From CAYMWF01 sp964394085 [NCBI: uncultured Gemmatimonadota bacterium] (GTDB lineage Bacteria; GCA-2686955; CAYMWF01), in NCBI GenBank assembly GCA_964394085.1, contig CAYMWF010000040.1, forward strand, positions 1 through 45,876: a DNA stretch of 45,876 bases. Reading direction: 5' to 3'. Below the pieces are notes generated by a model that was given only the letters and a program-made list of their open reading frames with translations, ran no database searches and had not been told where the DNA came from. This document shows positions 13,814 to 23,300 of the stretch, piece after piece. A program made the translations under genes and the position numbers. Position 1 is the first letter of the stretch; each line of letters begins with the position of its first letter.

Positions 13814-15243
13814 AAATCGGGATCGTATTCGGGAACGATATCTGCGAGGACCGAGATCGATGCCGGGGCGTCTCCCGACGCCGCGCATGCCTCGAACAGC
13901 GAGAGCGCCGCCTGGAGTTCAACGGGCTCCGCGCTCTCCGGACGTGCTACGAAGATCTTCTCCTGGACTGTGGCGGTCAGGCCCTCCGAAGCGGTCAGGA
14001 TCTCTTCATGCAGCTTTTCGCCAGGCCCCAGGCCGGTAAACTCGATTTCGATATCCCTGTCCGGTTCGAGTCCCGACAGGTAAATGAGGTTCCGTGCCAG
14101 GCGATGGATATTGACCGGTTCGCCCATATCGAGGACGAACAGCTCTCCGCCGGTTCCGAACCCCCCCGCTTTCACCACCAGATAGCTTGCTTCTCGTGTG
14201 GTCATGAAGAACCGGGTGGCATCCGGGTCGGATACCGTCACGGGCCCGCCGGCAGCAATCTGGCGGCGGAATTTCGGCACCACGGAACCGCGGGAACCCA
14301 GGACATTCCCGAACCGCACCGACATGTACCTGGCCCCGGTTTTACGGGCTTTTTCGAGGACGAGAAGCTCGCAGAAACGTTTACTGGCCCCCATGACGCT
14401 CGTGGGAGCCACGGCCTTGTCGGTGGAGAGCATCACGAAACGTGAGACGCCGGTTTCTTCCGCCGCGTCGAGGAGGGCCGCCGTGGCCAGGATATTGTTG
14501 CGGACCGCCTCCACCGGAAACAGTTCCATGAACCTGATATGTTTGTGGGCGGCGGCGTGGAAGATCACGTCCGGAGATATTTCAGAGACGAGACGTGATA
14601 CGAGCTTCCGGTTGCCGATGTCGGCGATGAGCGGCCGGATATGTGCCTTCCGGGCTGCCGCGGGTCCCGATTCAAGCACCAGGAGGGCATCGTGGAGGGA
14701 ATTCTCTCCGCGGCCGGCGAGGATGATTTCCCGGGCTCCTCCCAGGGCGCACGCCGCGGCGATCCCCCTGCCGATGGAGCCGCCGCCCCCGGTGACAAGG
14801 ACCGATTTACCGCGAAGATAAGCAGCAGCGCCCTCCTCGTCGATCAGGATGCTCTCCCTGCCGAGCAGATCCTCGGGCTGGACGGTCCTTATCTGCTCGA
14901 ATCGTACATCGCCCAGGATGATTTCCATTATCGGGGGTACGATCTTGACCTGGAGCCCGAGGCCTTCGCACGAAGAGACGAGCTCCCGTATTACCCGCCC
15001 GCGAGCCGACGGTATGGCGATGACCACCTCGTGAATGTCGAGCCGGTCGACGGCGCCTGGGATTTCTCCCCGGTCTCCCAGAACAGGCACTCCCCTGTAC
15101 GACTCCCGGGCGAGGGATGGATCGTCATCTATGAATCCGGCGGCGGCAAGGCCCGCTTCAGGATGGGCGAAAAGCTCGTCCACCACCATGCGCCCCGCTT
15201 CTCCGGCGCCGATGATCAGCACATTTTTTTCAGAATCGTTCAT
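13810..15243 (-). CDS. CapD/WbpM-type nucleotide-sugar 4,6-dehydratase (soluble form)
   Basis: Makes a 4-keto-6-deoxy UDP-sugar, typically from UDP-GlcNAc, to start rare amino-sugar synthesis. The 477-residue protein lacks the four N-terminal membrane segments of full-length CapD. Residues 5-120 are a CoA-binding-like Rossmann domain (I-I-G-A-G-E-A-G), followed by the extended SDR domain with T151-G-G-G-G-S-I-G158. The catalytic region has S273-T-D-K276 and M284-G-A-S-K288; Met in place of the usual SDR Tyr is normal for this family. The C-terminal half includes the P-G-E-K-L-H-E-E motif. Its stop and start both lie in ATGA overlaps with neighbours. With the amidotransferase it fits synthesis of a modified N-acetylated sugar. 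Confidence 0.93.
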   Translation of the reverse strand: MNDSEKNVLIIGAGEAGRMVVDELFAHPEAGLAAAGFIDDDPSLARESYRGVPVLGDRGEIPGAVDRLDIHEVVIAIPSARGRVIRELVSSCEGLGLQVKIVPPIMEIILGDVRFEQIRTVQPEDLLGRESILIDEEGAAAYLRGKSVLVTGGGGSIGRGIAAACALGGAREIILAGRGENSLHDALLVLESGPAAARKAHIRPLIADIGNRKLVSRLVSEISPDVIFHAAAHKHIRFMELFPVEAVRNNILATAALLDAAEETGVSRFVMLSTDKAVAPTSVMGASKRFCELLVLEKARKTGARYMSVRFGNVLGSRGSVVPKFRRQIAAGGPVTVSDPDATRFFMTTREASYLVVKAGGFGTGGELFVLDMGEPVNIHRLARNLIYLSGLEPDRDIEIEFTGLGPGEKLHEEILTASEGLTATVQEKIFVARPESAEPVELQAALSLFEACAASGDAPASISVLADIVPEYDPDL

Positions 15244-16403
15244 TGTTCGATCACGCTTATCCTGACCAGTCCGTCTTCACCGCCTGCCCAGACCGTGCCG
15301 CGGTCCTCGTCAATGTCACCCGCGAACAGAATTTCGAAGGGCAGTTCGTCCGCCACGGTCATGGTGCGGCGAACGACGCCGTTCCCGTCGAGGACGGCAA
15401 GCCCCCTGTCCGTGAAGACCCAGAGCCTGCCCCGACTGTCCGTCACCGCGCAGTTGACTCCGTTGTCCGGGTCGGGGAGCCCCTCGTCCCAACCGATCAT
15501 CCGCCATGGATCCGGCCCTGCGGCGAGACCCGAACCGGGGCACGACGCCCAGATCGAACCGTCGCTCGCAACGGCGAGCTCGTCCACGGAGACGATACCG
15601 GGCAGAACGGTTTCGTCCACCGTGGTCCAGGTATCGTCTCCGGGGAATTCCGGGGTTCCCGCGTCATCCCACCAGTAGAGCCCGAACTCCTTCTCTGCAA
15701 TCCACCTGGCGCCGTCGCCGCCGCCGCTCCGTATCGCCGTCAGGAGCTTCCCCCCCGCGATCGGTGTATCGTCAACGATATCGTAGTGGAAACATGGGCC
15801 TGTCCACGGGAGGGTTTCGCCGTTTTCGGCGGGAGCGTCGGTTCCGCCGATGAAATGAATCCCTTCGTAGGCCGTATGCACAATCCAGGCTCCTGTTTCG
15901 CCGTGCATCAGCCCCCGGACCATGTTTCCGGTGAGACAGTCCGTGGTATCTCCGCTTTTCAAGGTCCAGACTATATCGTCGACGGGATCAGACGTGCCGG
16001 AGCAATCCACGACGGTCATGCCCTTGCCCCATGCGGCGAGCCACATCCGGCCCTGCCCGTCGAGCTCGAAATCCCACATCATGGCCGGACCGAGAAGGCC
16101 TTCGGAGGAAGTATAGGAAACAACGGCGCCGTCAACCGGGTTCACGATGGATACGTTTCCCGATTCGATGTTCTTCCGGCCGCGGCCTGCCCAGGCGAAA
16201 CCGGTGGCGGGATCGACCCGAACCTCCCCGATGCACTCGCCTTCCAGGTAATGGGCCGTCACTTCAAGAATGAAATCGAAGGGATCGTTGGGCTCTTCTT
16301 TCGTGCACCCGCAGAAAAGGACCATAACAGCCAGGAATAGGGGCGTGACGGGAATCGGGGTTCCGCGAGGAAATTTCCCCGGACGGGACTCTTTCGACGG
16401 CAT
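15240..16403 (-). CDS. beta-propeller lipoprotein
   Basis: A 387-residue predicted lipoprotein. The leader has a basic N-region, hydrophobic stretch and lipobox L-F-C-G-C (Cys about residue 33). The mature part looks like a beta-propeller: repeated blocks with A-S-D-G-S-I-W-A, D-S-R-G-R-L-W-V-F-T-D-R-G-L-A-V-L-D and G-T-V-W-A-G-G-E-D-G-L-V resemble two-component-regulator or ligand-binding propeller repeats. I count about five to seven such blocks. No kinase or output domain follows, so it probably acts as an extracytoplasmic sensor or scaffold. The start at 16403 is preferred because it gives a workable signal peptide and has a GGAA site upstream; 16460 is an alternative. It overlaps the dehydratase gene by ATGA. 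Confidence 0.8.
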   Translation of the reverse strand: MPSKESRPGKFPRGTPIPVTPLFLAVMVLFCGCTKEEPNDPFDFILEVTAHYLEGECIGEVRVDPATGFAWAGRGRKNIESGNVSIVNPVDGAVVSYTSSEGLLGPAMMWDFELDGQGRMWLAAWGKGMTVVDCSGTSDPVDDIVWTLKSGDTTDCLTGNMVRGLMHGETGAWIVHTAYEGIHFIGGTDAPAENGETLPWTGPCFHYDIVDDTPIAGGKLLTAIRSGGGDGARWIAEKEFGLYWWDDAGTPEFPGDDTWTTVDETVLPGIVSVDELAVASDGSIWASCPGSGLAAGPDPWRMIGWDEGLPDPDNGVNCAVTDSRGRLWVFTDRGLAVLDGNGVVRRTMTVADELPFEILFAGDIDEDRGTVWAGGEDGLVRISVIEQ

Positions 16404-16553
16404 CGCGTAATTCCGGACGATCGACACCGGGGGAGAGACGGTTTTAAACGAGAAATCCATCAGGCTGTGTTTCGGATCTGCCGCTTTGCCGCGGCAAGGT
16501 GCGTTTCTTCAGGGAAAACCCGCCTTGAAGTCAAATGGAACGGCAAGCGCTCT

Positions 16554-17282
16554 TTACTTGCTGAAAATCGACTCCATCAAGCTTCTCCAGCGGAGTTTCC
16601 ATACAAGGATGATCGCTTCGAGGATTATGCTCCGGTTCATCTTGGAGGTGCCCTCCACCCTGTCGACGAATACGATGGAAAACTCCCCGATCCTGTACCC
16701 GGCCCTCCAGACGTGGTAGTTCATTTCGATCTGGAAAGCGTATCCATCCGAAGTGATCTTGTTCAGGTTGATGGTTTCGAGAACTTCACGCCTGAAGCAC
16801 TTGAAGCCGCCGGTGCAGTCCGACACGGGAAGACCCGATACAATCCTGGCGTAAATATTTGCGAAATAACTGAGCAGCAGGCGTGACATCGGCCAGTTGA
16901 CCACGTTCACGCCCGTGAGATACCTGGAACCCAGCACCAGGTCGTGGTTTTTGATCATTTCCAGAAACTTCGGAAGGTAAGCCGGATCATGGGAGTAGTC
17001 CGCATCCATCTCGAAAATGCAGCTGACGTCGTTCCGGGTCAGGGCCTCTTTGAACCCGGCCCGGTAAGCCGAACCCAGCCCCGACTTACCCTGTCTCTTC
17101 AGAATACTGATACGGGGTTCGGACTCCATCATCCCTTCGACGATTTCGGCTGTGCCGTCGGGGGAATTATCGTCGACCACGAGCACTTCGATGGAAGGAT
17201 CCTTCATTAGGACCTCGGGGATGATCCGCTGGATATTTTCCTTCTCGTTATAGGTGGGGATTATTACCAGCGCTGTATTCAT
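16554..17282 (-). CDS. polyprenol-phosphate mannosyltransferase-like glycosyltransferase (GT2)
   Basis: A 242-residue GT2 enzyme of the DPM1 type, moving a hexose from a nucleotide donor to polyprenyl phosphate. Motifs: P-T-Y-N-E-K-E-N-I near residue 9, V-V-D-D-N-S-P-D-G-T-A near 35, the metal-binding M-D-A-D-Y-S-H-D-P near 90, and a late R-R-E-V-L-E-T-I-N stretch. It lacks C-terminal membrane segments, so it is likely peripheral. Starting at ATG 17282 it shares an ATGA overlap with the YfhO-like gene. The lipid-linked sugar it makes could feed a membrane glycosyltransferase, and the neighbouring YfhO-like protein is a candidate. Confidence 0.92.
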   Translation of the reverse strand: MNTALVIIPTYNEKENIQRIIPEVLMKDPSIEVLVVDDNSPDGTAEIVEGMMESEPRISILKRQGKSGLGSAYRAGFKEALTRNDVSCIFEMDADYSHDPAYLPKFLEMIKNHDLVLGSRYLTGVNVVNWPMSRLLLSYFANIYARIVSGLPVSDCTGGFKCFRREVLETINLNKITSDGYAFQIEMNYHVWRAGYRIGEFSIVFVDRVEGTSKMNRSIILEAIILVWKLRWRSLMESIFSK

Positions 17283-20005
17283 GAATCCTTCCTCCCTGAG
17301 ACCACGGCTCCCACGGCAAGGATGGTAAAAGCGACGAGCCCGGTCAGGCACATCAGCCGCGCCGCCCTGTTGGCTGCGGGTTCGAAAGCAAAGACAACCT
17401 CGTGGTCGCCCGGCTCGAGCAGTACGCCTCTCTGCACGAAATTCACCCTGAGCACCTCGGTTTCTTCTCCGTCGACCTCGGCCTTCCAGCCGGGGTAATA
17501 GGTGTCGGTAAGGATCAGGAGAGCTCTTTCGGGGGCTCCGGCCCGGATAACGACCCGCTCGTTTTCATATTCCTTTATCTCGGCGGCGATGAATCCTCTC
17601 GCCGGCGTCGGTTCGAACCCTGTTTCCTGCTCGACAACGGCATTTCTGGACGGGTCGAACAGAGTTGATTCCAGGAGGCCGGGAACCTCCCCGTGCTCTT
17701 CCGCCGTAAGCGCGCCGAAAACCATGTAAGCCCTTGGAAGAGCCAGCAGGTAATCATACACATACGTGCGCCCGGTGTAAACCTCGCGGAAAACCTCTGA
17801 TTTGACCGGCTGGGTAAGAAGCAGATACCGCGCGCTCGTCATCATGAGGAATTTATAGATGAAATTGTCCGAGTTCAAAGTCATCATTTTCCAGTAGTCG
17901 CCCATCGGAGCGCCGTGATAGCCGCCGGTGAGCGGGACCTTCCAGTAGACACCTTCGTTGGGCGCCACCTTTTCGAGGCTTGCGTTGTGGACCCGGTAGC
18001 CGCCCTCCCTGGATGCGATGAACTTGAACAGGGGATCGTTATCGAACTCCGTGAATTCTTTTTCGACTTCGAGAGGATGGATGAAACGGAGGTTCACGCG
18101 GATGAGATCGACTGAAAGGCAAACCACGAGCGCGGAGGCCAGGATGGCTGTTCCGAACATTCTCCGCGACCAGCCGGCCAGAAAAAGCGCACCTGCGAGC
18201 CAGAGGAGGGAGAAGACCACGATATCTTCGACAACACGATCGACCCGGATGTCGAGGATGGCGCCGGGAAGCGGCCTGCCGTCCGGCCCCGTGATTTTAC
18301 CCTCGAACAGGCCGGAGATGGAGCCGGCGGCCATCCAGGCGATCAGACCGATTACGATAAGAACGGCGCCTGTCGCGAAAACCGGCCTGAGCCGTCTCGC
18401 GAGCCCCGTCCTGTCCGCCCGGAGCACCGATTCCAGGCCGAAACCGGCGGCCATCGAGACGGCGAAGGAGATCAGTATCACAATCTGGGCCGGCGCCCTG
18501 AACTTGTCGAAACCCGGCAGAGCCGCGATAAACCGGTAAATCGGAGTGTAACGGCCGGTTGCGAGGAAAGCGGCCAGGCTCCCGAGAAGCAGGAAGAACC
18601 TGAAATCGAGATCGAACCAACGCGGGGAAGCGACCGCTCCGTCCGGATCGCTCCGGGCGGTTTCTCCGCCCGCCCCGTCGCCGGCGGCGGCGAGATTACG
18701 CTGCAGCGGTGCGAAAGCCACATAGAGAGACGCGACCGCAAGCCCCGTAACCGCTCCGGAAAAAAGCGAGGACCATGCGCGGTCGAACGAAACCATCCCC
18801 GAAGCGTTCAGAAGAAAAAAAAGCGTCCCCCCGAGAGCCGCCGCTCCTCCGAGAACGGCGCCTTCTTTCCCTCTGAGCCTGAGCACGATCCCGGCGGCGG
18901 CAAGGAGCAGCACGATCGCTCCGACGTATTCGGTCGAGCCCCTGATCGGGAGACGCCCCCAGTAATCGGGCATTTCCGGATCGGTCCGGTCGAAGTCGGG
19001 ATCTCCGTACCCGAAAAACCTGGGAAAAGCCAGGGTGAGGATTTCCTCCGGCGGATAGGAATACTTGCTGAGGTACTCGTAATCGGGAGCGGCCCGGTTC
19101 GACCAGGCAGCGTATTTTGCGGCCGGCAGATACTGGGCGGATGCGGCGAGAAGCCCGATCAGCAGGGCGGCGCCAAGGAGCGCCGTCGTTTTGACGGGTG
19201 AGTGTTTTCCATCGGGCCGGTCCGGACCTGAATCAGCGTCGCCGGCGCCGGCGCCGGCGGCCCAGTGCCGGAGTCGGACAAGAAAGAACAATCCCGCGGT
19301 CAGCCAGGTGTAGAAGACGATCTGGACATGGCCGGCCAGCAACTGCAGGCCGAACGCGGCCGCCGCGATGGCCGTGGACCCGGCGGACGGTTTTCTGATA
19401 ACCCTGTCGACGCCCAGAAGCACGAGCGGAATATAGGCGCAGGTCCAGATTTTTCCGCCGTGACCCGCGAAGGTGAGCGATACGGTGTACCCGGTGAGCA
19501 TGTAAGCGGACGCGGCGGCCAGGGCGCTCCATCGCGACAGGCGGAGGTTTCTGGCGAGAAGGTAGGTGAATATCCCGGCCAGCAGCAGGTGGAGCGTTAT
19601 ATGGTGGAACAGGGTCATCAGACCGGGCGCCAGGAGATAGACCATGTAAATCGGGTAGTATGCCGGAAATGTGAAGCTGTCGATCATCGGCATGCCGCCG
19701 AACAGGTAAGGGTTCCATAACGGGAAGGAACCGGTGCTCAGAAATGTTTCACGCAGGAAGTTGTTGAAAACCCTGGCGTTCTCTGAATCCTGATCTCCAT
19801 AGGGAATGTTCGAGCCGGGTGCGGTCATTACCGGGAGGAACTGGATCAGGATAAAAACCAGAAGGAGAAGAGCGACCAGGAGAAACGAGTTCCCCGGCGT
19901 CAGGTTGATACCGGGCAGATCAATTTCACCGCCGGACTTCCTCCCGGCGGTTTTCGTCGTCCTGGCTTTCTGCCTGGCGAGCCTTTCCCTTTCTTTTTTC
20001 TTCAA
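17279..20005 (-). CDS. YfhO-family large membrane protein (putative glycosyltransferase)
   Basis: A 908-residue integral membrane protein. After a Lys/Arg-rich cytoplasmic start it has a first membrane helix (about 37-57), a loop with P-Y-G-D-Q-D-S-E-N-A-R and W-N-P-Y-L-F-G-G-M-P, then about a dozen hydrophobic segments, and a C-terminal soluble stretch before a last helix. The loop matches the YfhO family, polytopic GT-C-like proteins linked to glycosylation of lipoteichoic acid or other surface polymers from polyprenol-phosphate sugars. It starts with TTG at 20005 in a 4-bp overlap with the MurJ-like gene and its stop overlaps the mannosyltransferase start. The pairing suggests donor synthesis followed by outer-face transfer; the acceptor is unknown. 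Confidence 0.88.
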   Translation of the reverse strand: MKKKERERLARQKARTTKTAGRKSGGEIDLPGINLTPGNSFLLVALLLLVFILIQFLPVMTAPGSNIPYGDQDSENARVFNNFLRETFLSTGSFPLWNPYLFGGMPMIDSFTFPAYYPIYMVYLLAPGLMTLFHHITLHLLLAGIFTYLLARNLRLSRWSALAAASAYMLTGYTVSLTFAGHGGKIWTCAYIPLVLLGVDRVIRKPSAGSTAIAAAAFGLQLLAGHVQIVFYTWLTAGLFFLVRLRHWAAGAGAGDADSGPDRPDGKHSPVKTTALLGAALLIGLLAASAQYLPAAKYAAWSNRAAPDYEYLSKYSYPPEEILTLAFPRFFGYGDPDFDRTDPEMPDYWGRLPIRGSTEYVGAIVLLLAAAGIVLRLRGKEGAVLGGAAALGGTLFFLLNASGMVSFDRAWSSLFSGAVTGLAVASLYVAFAPLQRNLAAAGDGAGGETARSDPDGAVASPRWFDLDFRFFLLLGSLAAFLATGRYTPIYRFIAALPGFDKFRAPAQIVILISFAVSMAAGFGLESVLRADRTGLARRLRPVFATGAVLIVIGLIAWMAAGSISGLFEGKITGPDGRPLPGAILDIRVDRVVEDIVVFSLLWLAGALFLAGWSRRMFGTAILASALVVCLSVDLIRVNLRFIHPLEVEKEFTEFDNDPLFKFIASREGGYRVHNASLEKVAPNEGVYWKVPLTGGYHGAPMGDYWKMMTLNSDNFIYKFLMMTSARYLLLTQPVKSEVFREVYTGRTYVYDYLLALPRAYMVFGALTAEEHGEVPGLLESTLFDPSRNAVVEQETGFEPTPARGFIAAEIKEYENERVVIRAGAPERALLILTDTYYPGWKAEVDGEETEVLRVNFVQRGVLLEPGDHEVVFAFEPAANRAARLMCLTGLVAFTILAVGAVVSGRKDS

Positions 20006-21645
20006 TGCTCTTCCCCGTTTTTGTTCTGATCGCCGTCTCGATCAAACGGATCAGGCCCGGGTTCCCCGCCCGGACGCCCCGGGAAAATCAGCCTTGTCAG
20101 ACCTCCGCCAAGGCGCAGGGCATCCCCCGTCAACCGATCGAGTTCGGGCAGACGGAGCGCTTTCAAGGTAAGAAGGTATGTAAAAGCGAAGAGGACACCG
20201 CTGACCCCTAAAGTCACGAACAAGCCTGATCTGGCGGCGAGGATACCATATGCCAGCCGGGCAATCCATCCCGAAAGCGCCGACGCAGCAACGATTTTCA
20301 GCGCGTAGAGCGCGAATCCGGGCCTGAGGAACCCGCCGAGCCTGCGCCGCAGAAACCAGGCGACGCTGATGCTCGAACAGAAAAAAGTGAGGGACGAAGC
20401 GGCGGCGATGCCGGCGATGCCGAAACCGCACCGCAGGGCGAGCACAACCGTGAGACTCGCGTTCAGAACGAACATCACGAGAGCGTTCGCGATCGGCACG
20501 AGGGGTTTTCGGGCGGCGAAGAAAGGTGAAACGATGATCAGGATCAGGCCCGCCGGAAGGAGCCCCGTCGCGAACCAGAATAGCGCTGTCGCCGTCCGGA
20601 CGGTGTCGGCGGGCATAAAAGCGCCGCGCTCGTAGAGCAGGCTGATTATCGGGTGACTCAGCAGCATCAGAAAGATGCTCACGGGAATCATGACGAGCAG
20701 GTTTCCCTTGACGCCGGATTCCACGAGGAGTTTCACCCGATCGGTCTCACGCCGCGCGAGCAGCGCTGCGATAAAAGGTATGCCCGCTGTGAAGATCGAA
20801 CCGGCAATCACGGCCCTGAATCCGAAAACAATGCGTGATGCGTACGTTATGGCGGCGATTGATCCTTCGGCCAGGTATGATGCTACGGCCCGATCGACCA
20901 CCTGGTTCAGACTTCGGACGCTCATGAGCAGCACCGGCATGAGCACGAGAATGGAAAGAGCCCGTAATTCCCCCCGCAGCCTGACGGACGGCCGACCCGG
21001 CTTGAACCCTTTTTTCCTGGATGCGAAGGTGACAAGAGCGAGCTGCGCGGCGGCGCCCAGGCAGAATGCCGCGGCGGCTCCCGAGACACCTTTCGCCGGC
21101 GCCAGCAGCAGCATAGCGGAGATGAGGACGATATTCAGGAGCGCCTGCATAAATGAAGGCACGAAAAATTCACGAATGCTGTAGAGGTGCGAGGAGAAAC
21201 ATATCGCAGCGCCGCTCAGGAAGAGAAAGAGGTAGAAAACCCGCTGGATGTAAACGGCCAGAGGCAGCAGATCCCCGGAGAGGCGCGGCAGGGTCAGTCG
21301 TACCACCGGCCCCGCCAGCAACGCCCCCATCGCGCAGAAAGTAAGGATAATCAGGATGAAAAAAAGAACTATGCTTCCGACCAGCCTGGCGCCTTCCTCA
21401 CCCCCATCCCGTTCGGTGATTGCCGTAAATAAAGGTACGAAAACGACCTTGCCGGCATAAACCAGGATGCCGACGAAGATCGACGGGATTATCATCGCCC
21501 CGAAAAAAGCGTCCGCTTCAGCGGAGCCGCCGAATATCGCGGCTATGACTATATCCCTGCCGAATTCAGTAACGGCGGCGAGAAAGGTCCCCCCCATTAC
21601 CAGCGCCGACGCCGCTACGATCGTTTCCCTGCCAGTGCCTTTCAC
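20002..21645 (-). CDS. MurJ/MviN-type lipid flippase
   Basis: A 547-residue polytopic membrane protein of the MurJ/MviN class of the MOP exporter superfamily, expected to flip lipid-linked glycans. It shows about 13-14 hydrophobic segments, an early F-G-R-D-I-V-I-A-A-I-F-G-G-S-A-E-A-D-A-F stretch typical of the family, and the mid-protein R-S-L-N-Q-V-V-D-R region. The start is GTG at 21645. It could be the organism's peptidoglycan lipid II flippase or, given its neighbours, a dedicated flippase for the glycan made here; I favour the latter slightly. The stop overlaps the YfhO-like start. Confidence 0.88.
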   Translation of the reverse strand: MKGTGRETIVAASALVMGGTFLAAVTEFGRDIVIAAIFGGSAEADAFFGAMIIPSIFVGILVYAGKVVFVPLFTAITERDGGEEGARLVGSIVLFFILIILTFCAMGALLAGPVVRLTLPRLSGDLLPLAVYIQRVFYLFLFLSGAAICFSSHLYSIREFFVPSFMQALLNIVLISAMLLLAPAKGVSGAAAAFCLGAAAQLALVTFASRKKGFKPGRPSVRLRGELRALSILVLMPVLLMSVRSLNQVVDRAVASYLAEGSIAAITYASRIVFGFRAVIAGSIFTAGIPFIAALLARRETDRVKLLVESGVKGNLLVMIPVSIFLMLLSHPIISLLYERGAFMPADTVRTATALFWFATGLLPAGLILIIVSPFFAARKPLVPIANALVMFVLNASLTVVLALRCGFGIAGIAAASSLTFFCSSISVAWFLRRRLGGFLRPGFALYALKIVAASALSGWIARLAYGILAARSGLFVTLGVSGVLFAFTYLLTLKALRLPELDRLTGDALRLGGGLTRLIFPGRPGGEPGPDPFDRDGDQNKNGEEH

Positions 21646-21658
21646 CCGCCTGTCCGTC

Positions 21659-23263
21659 CTATTCTATGTATCCGAGGCCTCGGAGCCGCTCCTCCACCTC
21701 TTCCCTGTCCGCCGCCGAAGGTCCGAACCGTTTCCCGTCCGGATCGGAATCGATCAAAGCATCCTCGCAAATGCGCACGGGGCGGTCGCCGAGCCAGCCC
21801 GGTTCGAAAGCTTCCTCCAGAACGCGCCCGTCCAGTAAATCGGGAACCGGTTCGCCGAGGAGATGGAGAAAAGTAGGCGCGAGATCGGCGAGGGTCGGGT
21901 TTCTGATGACGGCGTTCCGGGCGAAGGGGCCGTCTCCGACCATGAGAACACCGTCCATCCTGTGCACCGCCCTCACGAACATGTCGGAACCGTCCACGGG
22001 CAGCAGGCCCGAGACGAAATCTCCGGGGATTTCAGGCGGCGACTGGTCGGCGGCGTAAGCCCAGCCGCGCCAGATCGGCACCAGGTCGGGGATGCCCCCT
22101 GGTTCTCCGCCCGGGTAAAGCTCCTCACCGGGAACGAGATCCTCGATCGGCGGCTCCTTCAGCCCGGGAGGTATCCAGGAGGTGAGCTCATGCCGCAGCC
22201 GATCGATGATTCCTGGCGGCGCCGGCGGCACAAGGTAGATATTGCCGTAGAATCCGGTGGCGAAGGCGGTCGTCTTCTCCCAGTCGAAATTGGAGAATGC
22301 GAAGCCGGTTTCAGCTTTCTGTTCCAGCCCGGGAAGCAGGATCCTGATCCGATCTCTCACCGCCGGAGGGAGTTTTCCCCGGGCCAGCTTCTTGAGGGAG
22401 CCGAGGGCGCCGTAGAGGCCCGCCCGGCCCTTTGTTGGCTCACGGAGCGACAGGTAACCGGATTGCAGCAGTTTACGGTTGAGATTGATCCGGGCGCGGA
22501 GGTCGCCCATGCCGTGATCCGACATGATCGCCAGCGCGGTCCCCCGGGGAGCGAGGGAAGCCAGCTCCGCCATGGCCTCGTCGGCGAGCCGGAAAATACG
22601 CCTGATCGGCTCCGGAACCTCCTCCGCTTCCTCGTCCCAGAAGAAGTGCTGGACATGGTCCGTAACCGAAAAAACCACCATGAAAAAATCCCATGGCCTC
22701 GATTTCATCAAGTATGCGGCTGTTTCACGGCGGTTCCTTAGAACGGCCTCGAGAACCGGCAGGTAATCCGCGGCTTTCCGCCCGGAGGCGCGGTAATCAT
22801 GAAGCCTGTATTCGCCGACATGCTTCCGGATCTCGCGGTATAAGCCGGCCGGGTATGTAAACTCCGCGTGGACGCCGGGGGCATCCATTCCGGCGATGAT
22901 GTTCCCGCCGGTTTTATCGGGGGGATAGGTGAACGGGATATTGATCAGAACGGGGAACTTCCCGGCCGCGGAGAGTCGCGTGGCGATGGTGGGGCCGCGT
23001 CGATCCGCGGCGGTGGCCAGCCTGAGCTTTTTCGAGTCGGGATCGAACTGGAGGAAGTCGAAGATGCCGTGCCTGCCCGGGTTCAGACCGGTCAGGTACG
23101 TGGACCAGGCCATCGGAGTGAAGGGCGGCGTGGTCGACCGGAGCGGCGCGCGGGAACCCCTCTCCAGAAGTGACGCGGTAAAAGGCATTTCTCCGGCGGC
23201 CGCCAGCCTGTCGATGACATCGAAAGTAGCGCCGTCGAGCCCTGTTACCAGCAGTTTTTCCAC
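21659..23263 (-). CDS. type I phosphodiesterase/alkaline-phosphatase-superfamily enzyme
   Basis: A 534-residue enzyme of the nucleotide pyrophosphatase/phosphodiesterase group (PF01663 type). Metal-site and nucleophile signatures are visible: G-L-D-G-A-T-F-D near the start (D10), P-F-T-P-M-A-W-S-T-Y-L-T-G with likely nucleophile T49, N-P-G-R-H-G-I-F-D-F, then S-V-T-D-H-V-Q-H and M-S-D-H-G-M-G. No signal peptide or membrane helix is seen. Such proteins occur in glycan clusters of diderm bacteria and may cleave phosphodiesters or transfer phospho-head groups; the substrate here is unknown. GTG start at 23263. It lies 13 bp upstream of the MurJ-like gene. Confidence 0.88.
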   Translation of the reverse strand: MEKLLVTGLDGATFDVIDRLAAAGEMPFTASLLERGSRAPLRSTTPPFTPMAWSTYLTGLNPGRHGIFDFLQFDPDSKKLRLATAADRRGPTIATRLSAAGKFPVLINIPFTYPPDKTGGNIIAGMDAPGVHAEFTYPAGLYREIRKHVGEYRLHDYRASGRKAADYLPVLEAVLRNRRETAAYLMKSRPWDFFMVVFSVTDHVQHFFWDEEAEEVPEPIRRIFRLADEAMAELASLAPRGTALAIMSDHGMGDLRARINLNRKLLQSGYLSLREPTKGRAGLYGALGSLKKLARGKLPPAVRDRIRILLPGLEQKAETGFAFSNFDWEKTTAFATGFYGNIYLVPPAPPGIIDRLRHELTSWIPPGLKEPPIEDLVPGEELYPGGEPGGIPDLVPIWRGWAYAADQSPPEIPGDFVSGLLPVDGSDMFVRAVHRMDGVLMVGDGPFARNAVIRNPTLADLAPTFLHLLGEPVPDLLDGRVLEEAFEPGWLGDRPVRICEDALIDSDPDGKRFGPSAADREEVEERLRGLGYIE

Positions 23264-23300
23264 CTTCGATAGAACCTTTCGAGTCTGCGGGGGGAACGGG

